This document shows, piece after piece, positions 7,074-13,316 of a DNA stretch of 18,195 bases. The first letter of the stretch is position 1. Each line of letters opens with the position of its first letter. The position numbers and the translations under genes are program-made. Origin of the DNA: Alphaproteobacteria bacterium (GTDB lineage Bacteria > Pseudomonadota > Alphaproteobacteria > Sphingomonadales > Emcibacteraceae); assembly GCA_030432815.1 (NCBI GenBank), contig JAUILB010000018.1, forward strand, positions 1 to 18,195, in the 5' to 3' direction. The notes beneath the pieces are model-generated. The model was not told the DNA's origin, made no database searches, and worked only from the letters and a program-made list of their open reading frames with translations.

Positions 7074-7526
7074 ATGGTCAAATCAAAACAAATATCATCA
7101 AAATACATGTATGATAGATTGGACCGGGAACTGATCTCACTGCTGAGGTCTGATGGTCGGGCACCGCTTTCAAAACTTGCTGATATTTTAAAAGTATCGC
7201 GCGGTACTATTCAAAACCGTTTAGACCGGTTGACAGAATCCGGGACATTACATGGATTTACAATTCGTGTTCGCGAAGATTATGACCATGATGCCATACG
7301 CGCTTTTATGACTATAGCAGTGGTAGGAAAATCGACCTCACAGGTTATCAAACGACTTAGGGGATTACCAGAACTTCAAACACTGCATACAACCAATGGG
7401 GCATGGGATCTTGTTGCTGAAATAAAAACAACCAGCCTTTCTGAATTTGACCGCGTTCTACGTGAAGTGCGCATGATCGACGGCGTTCTGAATAGTGAAA
7501 CCAGTATTCTACTTAGTTCGGTTTAA
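7074..7526 (+). CDS. Lrp/AsnC-family transcriptional regulator
   Basis: This is a 150-aa protein from ATG 7074, the usual length of the family. The N-terminal part has the Lrp signature LDRELISLLRSDGRAPLSKL followed by a winged helix-turn-helix (KLADILKVSRGTIQNRLDRL), then the beta strand linker GFTIRV and a RAM-type effector-binding alpha/beta domain (DAIRAFMTIAVVG... TTNGAWDLVAEIK...). An upstream in-frame ATG at 7029 would add 15 residues without family similarity. GGGG eight bases before ATG 7074 makes the shorter start better. Such proteins sense amino acids. Divergent placement next to ornithine cyclodeaminase suggests it responds to ornithine, citrulline, proline or a related compound. 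Its stop overlaps that of the convergent ATPase gene by four bases (TTAA). Confidence 0.9.
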   Translation: MVKSKQISSKYMYDRLDRELISLLRSDGRAPLSKLADILKVSRGTIQNRLDRLTESGTLHGFTIRVREDYDHDAIRAFMTIAVVGKSTSQVIKRLRGLPELQTLHTTNGAWDLVAEIKTTSLSEFDRVLREVRMIDGVLNSETSILLSSV

Positions 7527-8257
7527 TCTTTCTGTTTGATAACCAGATCGGCAACATATTCATTGGCAGGATCATCCATGAGGACATCTGTTGAATCCGA
7601 CTGTACAATTTTGCCGGACTTTAGCACAACTATATTATCAGCCAGTTTGATTGCTTCCTCCATATCATGAGTAACCATCAGAATTGTGCGCGATTCTGCC
7701 TTCTGAAGTTTTAAAAATTCATCATGAATATAGCTTTTGGTAATAGGATCAAGAGCTGAAAATGGCTCATCAAGTAATAACAATAGTGGATTTAACATCA
7801 TGGCCCGACACAGGCTGACCCTTTGCTGCTGGCCACCGGATAGCTTATGCGGAAACCTATCCAACAGTTCCTCATGCAAATCAACCAATCCTATAATGTG
7901 TTTTGCGCGCTTTTCAATGACTTCGTCGTCCCAACCGTCTAATTTCGCCATCACCGTAATATTTTCATATACAGTCATGTGGGGAAACAGCCCTGCCCCC
8001 TGAACCGCATACCCCATTTTTTTACGAAGCGAGGGCAGATCATCATAGTCAATTTTTTCACCATAAATTTCAACTTTCCCGGAAGTCGGAACTGAAAGGC
8101 CATTTACAATTTCAAGTAAGGTGGTTTTTCCGCTTCCGCTCTCTCCAACCAGGGCTGTTGTTTTATTCTGATCAATTTTTAAATTAATTTTATCCAATAC
8201 AGTGACTTCACCATAATTTTTGGAGATATCTTTGAATTCTATTGCAATATTGGACAA
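7523..8257 (-). CDS. ABC transporter ATPase, OpuCA/ProV-like without CBS domains
   Basis: This is the energising subunit of a solute importer. Numbered from TTG 8275 it has Walker A GESGSGKT (44-51), the Q-loop region GYAVQGAGLFPHMTVYENI, the signature LSGGQQQR, Walker B LLLLLDEP with a downstream D-loop SALD, and the switch histidine in MVTHDMEEA. The style (Y-VQ-GLFPHMTV, EEAI-LADNIVVL) is that of the osmoprotectant/QAT importers. At about 245 aa it lacks the C-terminal CBS regulatory domains of ProV/OpuAA. TTG 8257 gives MSNIAIEFKDIS with GGG six bases upstream and is the likely start; TTG 8275 overlaps the kinase stop. The probable partner is the binding-protein/permease fusion at 3350-4864, about 2.7 kb away, with three other genes between. 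It lies directly behind the histidine kinase on the same strand and may be co-transcribed with it. Confidence 0.88.
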   Translation of the reverse strand: MSNIAIEFKDISKNYGEVTVLDKINLKIDQNKTTALVGESGSGKTTLLEIVNGLSVPTSGKVEIYGEKIDYDDLPSLRKKMGYAVQGAGLFPHMTVYENITVMAKLDGWDDEVIEKRAKHIIGLVDLHEELLDRFPHKLSGGQQQRVSLCRAMMLNPLLLLLDEPFSALDPITKSYIHDEFLKLQKAESRTILMVTHDMEEAIKLADNIVVLKSGKIVQSDSTDVLMDDPANEYVADLVIKQKD

Positions 8258-8271
8258 AATAAACCCTATGC

Positions 8272-9624
8272 TCAAAATGTTAATATAAAGGTTGCACCGC
8301 CACCGTTAGTTTCAGCCAAACTGACAGAACCGCCATGCGCAATCATAACCTGACGGGTAAGTGCAAGCCCGACCCCCGATCCATCTCTTTTGGTTGTATA
8401 AAAGGGCACAAATATTTTTTCTGCAAGTTCTTTTGAAATACCGGGACCATTGTCTGAAACCTCAATTACAATGCGTCCGCGCTTATTAAGTTTGGCCGTA
8501 AGCATCACTTTCGCATCCTTTACACCGGTTAAAGCCTGTTCAGCATTTTTTAAGAGATTAATAAGCATCTGTTCCAGCATTTCATTGTCTGCAAGCATTT
8601 CAAGATTATCTGTAGACACATCGACATTTATCGCAATATTTTTACTTTCCCAGTCAACCGTCGCAATAGGGACAATTTCTTCAAACTTCTTTTTAATGAG
8701 TAACTGTTCTTTTTCTGGGGGTGGCAGCCTTGTGAGGCTTCTGTAGCTTTGCACAAAATGCATAAGGCTGTCTGAACGTCTTGCAACAGTATCTACCGCG
8801 CCTCTCACATCTGTCAGATCATCGACCAATTCTGCTTGTCCCTCTGCCCTGTTGATAGCGTCTTCCACCAAATCTGCCGCGGTTTTTGCAAGTGATGAAA
8901 CCGGTGTAATGCTGTTCATTATTTCATGCGTAAGAACACGCACCAGGTCCTGCCATGCCTTAAGCTGTGCAACATCCAGCTCGCTCTGGATATCCTGTAA
9001 TGAAATTATCTTTTCCGTTTTACCTGTAGACATAATCTGTGTCGATGCAACCGTCAGGGTTTGCTCCATATCATCACTTCTAAATGTTACCAGATGCCGC
9101 TCTCCCGGTTTAATGGTCATCAGTTTCTTTCTGAATTCATCCCCAAATTGGGAAAGGTCGTTAACCTTTGCCACATGGGTTGAGCCAAAAAGCCTTCTTG
9201 CCGCATTATTATGGATCATAATACTGCCATCATTCCTTATTGACATCAACGGCACTGGAACATGTTCAATAAGGGCTTTTAAATGTTTTAACTCTTCTTC
9301 CTGCTGACCCCGAAATTGCCGGAAGCGTTCCAGAATATCTGTGATCGCCTCGCCCAGTTCAATAAAACCAGCCCCCATACCGGCATGATCAAATTTCTGC
9401 CCAAAGTCGCCGTAGCGCATAGCATCCAGAAACCTCGTGAGATCATCATTGGTAAGCTTCACAAACCTTACTATTTCAAAGATTTGAAATAGTGCAATCA
9501 GGGTGATTAAAAGACTGGCCGCCAGAAAACCTGGACTGATAACAAGTATTGACAGGCTCGAAACCGTTAAAAACAGCAAAATCAAACGAACGGTAAGAAG
9601 TACGCTAAAGCGTTTAAAACCCAT
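8272..9624 (-). CDS. Membrane sensor histidine kinase with PAS domain
   Basis: This 450-aa protein from ATG 9624 has two helices (about 5-29 and 33-52) joined by only a few residues (SPG), so almost nothing is exposed in the periplasm. A linker resembling HAMP follows (about 55-105), then a PAS domain (about 115-225, LIEHVPVPLMSIRNDGSIMI), the dimerisation helix with phospho-accepting His233 in LTHEIMNS, and a HATPase_c domain with N-box NLLKNAEQAL, G1 DNGPGI and G2 GSGVGLALT. All catalytic motifs are intact. A GTG at 9654 would add ten residues, but AGAAGGA nine bases before ATG 9624 favours the shorter form. The ATG overlaps the end of the response-regulator gene by 11 bases, which shows tight co-expression. 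It should phosphorylate that regulator; the signal is unknown, but may be membrane stress or a substrate of the divergent transporter. Confidence 0.92.
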   Translation of the reverse strand: MGFKRFSVLLTVRLILLFLTVSSLSILVISPGFLAASLLITLIALFQIFEIVRFVKLTNDDLTRFLDAMRYGDFGQKFDHAGMGAGFIELGEAITDILERFRQFRGQQEEELKHLKALIEHVPVPLMSIRNDGSIMIHNNAARRLFGSTHVAKVNDLSQFGDEFRKKLMTIKPGERHLVTFRSDDMEQTLTVASTQIMSTGKTEKIISLQDIQSELDVAQLKAWQDLVRVLTHEIMNSITPVSSLAKTAADLVEDAINRAEGQAELVDDLTDVRGAVDTVARRSDSLMHFVQSYRSLTRLPPPEKEQLLIKKKFEEIVPIATVDWESKNIAINVDVSTDNLEMLADNEMLEQMLINLLKNAEQALTGVKDAKVMLTAKLNKRGRIVIEVSDNGPGISKELAEKIFVPFYTTKRDGSGVGLALTRQVMIAHGGSVSLAETNGGGATFILTF

Positions 9625-11032
9625 GTTTTTCCATCCTTCTGTAAAGCGCGGCACGCGTCAGGCCGAGCTCTTTTGCCGCATGGGAAATATTATAGCGATG
9701 CTTTTTCAATGACCTTTCAATCATCAGGTATTCCATTTTCTCAAGATTGAGATCCCCATCAGGAAGAATAAATTCCTCACCACCATTTTCCGTACGCACT
9801 GATAATTTATTTTTAACCTCACCCGCACTTGCAGGTTGTTCCTCAAGTGCAAAATCACCCGGCTTAAAATATTTATCCTGGCTAAGGATGACAGCACGTT
9901 CGATCGCATGTCTTAGCGCCCTTACATTCCCCGGCCAGGCATATGCCTTGATCGCGGTTAGTGCTTCCGGGGATAAACTTTTTAATTCTCTATCATATTT
10001 ACGACAATAAAGCCTTATATAATGATTTGCTATTTCTTCGATATCCTCGGGGCGTTCCCTTAACGGCGGCACACTAATTTCGACCGTGTTGAGCCTAAAC
10101 AATAAATCCTGCCTAAAACGGTCCTCATCATTAAGCTGCTCTTGTGGCAGATTTGTTGCGGCAATAACCCTGACATCAATAGGAACTGATTGATTGGATC
10201 CAACCGGCGTAACATGTCTTTGCTCCAGAACGGTCAATAACTTTGCTTGTAGATGAAGCGGCAAATTTCCAATTTCATCCAGAAATAATGTACCGCCAGA
10301 GGCGGCTTGAAATCTTCCAACGCGGTCATCTTTGGCATCCGTGAATGATCCTTTTTTATGTCCAAAAAGTTCACTGTCAAAAAGGCTCTCACTAACAGTA
10401 CCCATATCAACACTTAAGAAGATTTCATCTGAACGGTCAGATAGACGGTGAAGTTCCCTTGCCACCAGTTCTTTTCCAGTTCCGTTTTCCCCAAGAATAA
10501 GAACATTGGCATCCGTGGGTGCCGTTCTTTCTATCATTGACTGAATTTCTTTAAGCGCATCTGATTTTCCAATAATTTGCTGACTTCCGCTATCCTCCAC
10601 TAACGTCCTGTTTGCCTGTTTTAAAGTTGCTGCTTTATTTCTTGTTGTACGAAGTTTTACAGCCGCAGACAACGTGGCGACCACCTTTTCATTCTGCCAC
10701 GGTTTTGATACAAAATCTGTTGCCCCCATTTTCATGGCCTCAACCGCAATATTGACCCCGCCATGAGCTGTGATCATGATAACAACTGCTTCAGGGTCAA
10801 TTTTTAAAATTTCACCAAGCCAGTAGAAACCTTCCTCACCTGAACTTTGCCCGGGACCGAAATTCATATCCAGCAATATTGCATCAAAATTTATCTTGCG
10901 CATCGACGCAGCTATCTGGTTTGGCTGGTTAATGGTAACCACTTCTGCAAAATGCCTTTTTAGTAATAATTTTCCAGCTACCAGAATGTCTTCGTCATCA
11001 TCGACGATCAGTATTGCCCCTCTTTTTTCCAT
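9614..11032 (-). CDS. NtrC-class sigma-54-dependent response regulator
   Basis: The protein is 472 aa in three domains. The receiver (1-125) has the acidic pocket DDDE (11-14), phospho-acceptor Asp55 in LLDMNF and Lys110 in SKPW. The AAA+ domain (about 150-385) has Walker A GENGTGKE (181-188), Walker B LFLDEI (249-254), sensor ATN, arginine-finger region FRQDLLFRL and sensor II WPGNVR. The C-terminal Fis-type helix-turn-helix is NISHAAKELGLTRAALYRRM (448-467). The sigma-54 contact loop, normally GAFTGA, reads GSFTDA (228-233). When phosphorylated by the partner kinase it should bind an enhancer and drive sigma-54 RNA polymerase. The divergent spacer has palindromes and a -24/-12 promoter facing the efflux operon, so that operon is the likely target. 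The start is ATG 11032. Confidence 0.95.
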   Translation of the reverse strand: MEKRGAILIVDDDEDILVAGKLLLKRHFAEVVTINQPNQIAASMRKINFDAILLDMNFGPGQSSGEEGFYWLGEILKIDPEAVVIMITAHGGVNIAVEAMKMGATDFVSKPWQNEKVVATLSAAVKLRTTRNKAATLKQANRTLVEDSGSQQIIGKSDALKEIQSMIERTAPTDANVLILGENGTGKELVARELHRLSDRSDEIFLSVDMGTVSESLFDSELFGHKKGSFTDAKDDRVGRFQAASGGTLFLDEIGNLPLHLQAKLLTVLEQRHVTPVGSNQSVPIDVRVIAATNLPQEQLNDEDRFRQDLLFRLNTVEISVPPLRERPEDIEEIANHYIRLYCRKYDRELKSLSPEALTAIKAYAWPGNVRALRHAIERAVILSQDKYFKPGDFALEEQPASAGEVKNKLSVRTENGGEEFILPDGDLNLEKMEYLMIERSLKKHRYNISHAAKELGLTRAALYRRMEKHGF

Positions 11033-11089
11033 TCAAAATCCTAGCCCTGTTAATATTGTCCAGTTTCGCACACATGTGTTCATTTATGG

Positions 11090-11118
11090 ACAGTATATAC
11101 TGTTCGAAATCGAACAGT
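11090..11118. promoter_or_regulatory. Two overlapping palindromes, candidate enhancer for the response regulator
   Basis: ACAGTATATACTGT (11090-11103) is a perfect palindrome. It overlaps a second perfect inverted repeat, ACTGTTCGA-AA-TCGAACAGT (11099-11118). Their centres lie about 85 and 73 bases upstream of the start site predicted from the sigma-54 promoter, a usual place for NtrC-class enhancers. They share the half-site ACTGT/ACAGT. They are 58-86 bases upstream of the regulator gene itself, so autoregulation is possible. Confidence 0.65.
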
Positions 11119-11137
11119 AAAGTATAAAATCATTGAA

Positions 11138-11150
11138 TATCAATGGTTTA
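11138..11150 (+). promoter_or_regulatory. IHF-type binding site
   Basis: TATCAATGGTTTA matches the IHF consensus WATCAA-N4-TTR at every defined base. It lies between the enhancer palindromes and the -24/-12 promoter, centred near -38. IHF bending there would bring the activator to sigma-54 polymerase. Such a short consensus can arise by chance in AT-rich DNA, but the position is right. Confidence 0.55.
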
Positions 11151-11155
11151 TTTTT

Positions 11156-11170
11156 TGGCATACTCTTTGC
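11156..11170 (+). promoter_or_regulatory. Sigma-54 (-24/-12) promoter of the efflux operon
   Basis: TGGCAT-ACTCT-TTGC fits the sigma-54 consensus TGGCAC-N5-TTGC with one mismatch. The invariant GG (11157-11158) and GC (11169-11170) have exactly ten bases between them. Transcription would start near 11182, giving a leader of about 33 bases before ATG 11215. The divergently encoded NtrC-class regulator supplies the needed activator. Confidence 0.8.
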
Positions 11171-11214
11171 AATATTATTAAACAGTATTAAAAATTAATG
11201 ATTGTAGAAGAAAA

Positions 11215-12531
11215 ATGACTAAAATGGACAATATTCGAAAACCTCAAGGTGCCCACGCGGGGACTGGCATGGACCGAAAAATTGAAAAGAAGAGAAACCC
11301 CCTCAAAATGGCAATGTGGGGTGGCGTCGGTTTAATTGCGGCAGTTGTTCTTTATCTCGTAATTGAAAGCGCAACAGGCGGACGTACCTTTCGTGTTGAA
11401 GAAAGTCGACTTGTTGTATCCACAGTTACAAGTGGTGTGTATGAAGACTACATCCCCATTCGTGGCAAGGTAACACCACTGACAACCGTGTTTGTATCTG
11501 CAACAGAAGGTGGCCGTGTCGAAAAAATTCTTGTTGAAGACGGTACAATTGTAAAAGAAGGCCAGGAGATTGTTGAGCTTTCTAATCCAACCTTACAAAT
11601 TCAGGTATTTGAAAATGAAGCGCGCGTTGCCGGTGAACTTAACGCAATGCGCACCCTGGAATTACAGCTTGAACAAAACAGACTTCGTCATATCACCGAA
11701 ATAACTACACTGGAATATGAAATTCAAAAGCTAACGCGCAATGTGGAAAGGTACCGCACTCTTTATGAACGTGGTAATTTCACAAAAACTCAGTTAGACG
11801 AGGCTGAAGAAGACCTTGAATATAAAATCAAGATGCTTGAAGTCACAAAGATGTCTCAGGAAACAGACGCACGCATGCAGGAACAGCAACTTGAACGTTC
11901 CCGTCTCGATGCACAAAATCTTGAAAGGAACCTTGCTATAGCAAGAACCAGCCTTGAAAACCTGAACATGAAGGCGCAAATCGAAGGGCAACTTTCGGGT
12001 TTTGATCTTGAACTGGGTCAGACCGTCGGTCGTGGTGAAGCCATTGGACAAATTGATGATCCATATAACTTTAAACTGGAAGTTCAAATCGATGAATTTT
12101 ACCTGAACCGTGTCGATCTTGGTCAAACAGGTGTATATGTTCGCCCGGGTGATAATGCGGAATTCCCGATGCGCATTAAGAAAATATATCCGGATGTGCA
12201 GAATAACCAATTTAAAATAGATTTGGTTTTCACAGAAGAGCAACCGGAAGACATACGCCGCGGTCAAACACTTCAATCGAAATTAACATTGGGCGATTCT
12301 TCCGAAGCCATCCTCATTCCATACGGCGCATTCTATCAGGATACGGGTGGTAGCTGGATCTTTGTTGTCAGTGACGACAACGAATTTGCAGTTAAACGCA
12401 ATATCCGACTTGGACGCAGAAACAATAATTTTATTGAAGTGATTGATGGTCTTCAGGTTGGTGAGCGTGTGATTACATCACCATACACCAGCTTCATGGA
12501 TATGGATCGCTTAAAACTCACAGAAGATTAA
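11215..12531 (+). CDS. HlyD/MacA-like membrane-fusion (periplasmic adaptor) protein
   Basis: This 438-aa adaptor belongs to a MacAB-like tripartite efflux system. A basic N-terminal cytoplasmic tail (KKRNPLK) precedes one membrane anchor (about 32-51, WGGVGLIAAVVLYLVI). A first lipoyl/barrel-sandwich half follows (about 80-125, GRVEKILVEDGTIVKEGQEIVEL), then a long coiled-coil hairpin rich in Glu, Arg, Leu and Gln (about 127-252). The second lipoyl half is LSGFDLELGQTVGRGEAIGQI, and beta-barrel and membrane-proximal domains lead to the C-terminus (GLQVGERVITSPY). The hairpin would reach toward an outer-membrane TolC-like channel; none is encoded in this window. The start is ATG 11215 with AGAAG upstream. 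It is the first gene after the sigma-54 promoter, and the ATPase gene follows after 33 bases. Confidence 0.9.
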   Translation: MTKMDNIRKPQGAHAGTGMDRKIEKKRNPLKMAMWGGVGLIAAVVLYLVIESATGGRTFRVEESRLVVSTVTSGVYEDYIPIRGKVTPLTTVFVSATEGGRVEKILVEDGTIVKEGQEIVELSNPTLQIQVFENEARVAGELNAMRTLELQLEQNRLRHITEITTLEYEIQKLTRNVERYRTLYERGNFTKTQLDEAEEDLEYKIKMLEVTKMSQETDARMQEQQLERSRLDAQNLERNLAIARTSLENLNMKAQIEGQLSGFDLELGQTVGRGEAIGQIDDPYNFKLEVQIDEFYLNRVDLGQTGVYVRPGDNAEFPMRIKKIYPDVQNNQFKIDLVFTEEQPEDIRRGQTLQSKLTLGDSSEAILIPYGAFYQDTGGSWIFVVSDDNEFAVKRNIRLGRRNNNFIEVIDGLQVGERVITSPYTSFMDMDRLKLTED

Positions 12532-12564
12532 TTCAAACGAATAATAAAAATCAAAGGACTAAAA

Positions 12565-13242
12565 ATGTTAAAATTACAAGATCTAACAAAAGCATATCGT
12601 ACCGACGAAGTGGAAACGGTGGCGCTCAATAATGTAAATATTGAGATAGAGCATGGTGAATTTGTTGCGATTATGGGGCCATCAGGTTGCGGCAAATCAA
12701 CACTTCTTAATATTGTTGGCATGCTTGATACGCCAACGAGCGGGCATTATTTCTTCAACGGTGAGGATGTTGCCGGTTATTCTGAATCACAGCTTGGCGT
12801 TATCAGAAAGCAGCATATTGGTTTTATCTTCCAAAGCTTTAATCTGATTGACGAACTTTCTGTATTCGAAAATATAGAACTGGCCCTTCTTTATCATGAT
12901 ATTCCCGCCAGTGAGCGCAAGGAACGTGTTGCAGCCGTTATGGACAAAGTGGGAATTGCCCACCGCGCAAAACATATGCCAAGCCAGCTTTCAGGTGGTC
13001 AGCAACAACGTGTGGCTGTCGCCCGTGCTGTTGTCGGCAATCAAAGCATGATCCTTGCTGACGAACCCACCGGTAACCTTGATACCGCACATGGTCAGGA
13101 AGTCATGGAAATGCTTCAAAAACTGAATGAGGAAGGCACAACGATCGTAATGGTTACACATAGTCCTTCACATGCTGACTATGCACGGCGCACCATTAAT
13201 CTGCTTGATGGTCATGTCGTTACAGAAAGTATGAGGGCATAA
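12565..13242 (+). CDS. ABC transporter ATPase, MacB/LolD type
   Basis: The 225-aa nucleotide-binding subunit has Walker A GPSGCGKST (residues 38-46), the Q-loop GFIFQSFNLIDELSVFENIELAL, signature LSGGQQQR, Walker B MILADEPTGNLD and switch histidine in VMVTHSPSHADYA. ADEPTGNLD and FQSFNLI are typical of the LolD/FtsE/MacB group that works with FtsX-type permeases. It should drive mechanotransmission across the inner membrane, exporting or extracting a substrate rather than importing one. AAAGGAC lies eight bases before the ATG. As the only ATPase in the operon, it probably serves both downstream permeases as a homodimer. Confidence 0.93.
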   Translation: MLKLQDLTKAYRTDEVETVALNNVNIEIEHGEFVAIMGPSGCGKSTLLNIVGMLDTPTSGHYFFNGEDVAGYSESQLGVIRKQHIGFIFQSFNLIDELSVFENIELALLYHDIPASERKERVAAVMDKVGIAHRAKHMPSQLSGGQQQRVAVARAVVGNQSMILADEPTGNLDTAHGQEVMEMLQKLNEEGTTIVMVTHSPSHADYARRTINLLDGHVVTESMRA

Positions 13243-13262
13243 CTTTTACCAAGGGGAAGGTC

Positions 13263-13316
13263 ATGGGAATAGGGAAAGAAACGGAAGAGAAATGCTCTAT
13301 ACCAATTATCTTATAA
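13263..13316 (+). CDS. Possible 17-codon leader peptide overlapping the permease start
   Basis: In the gap between ATPase and permease genes, AAGGGG (13251-13256) sits six bases before ATG 13263. The frame encodes MGIGKETEEKCSIPIIL and stops at 13314-13316, inside the first codons of the permease gene in another frame. It could couple permease translation to upstream ribosomes, or be a chance frame. No similarity to a known leader peptide is recognised. Confidence 0.25.
   Translation: MGIGKETEEKCSIPIIL

Noticed and set aside
8852..9307. 151-codon plus-strand open frame opposite the histidine kinase
   Set aside because: It is a shadow of conserved kinase domains; Ser/Cys-rich, low-complexity translation and no ribosome-binding site.
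11794..12276. 160-codon minus-strand open frame opposite the adaptor gene
   Set aside because: It mirrors the coiled-coil region of the adaptor and shows no recognisable domain.
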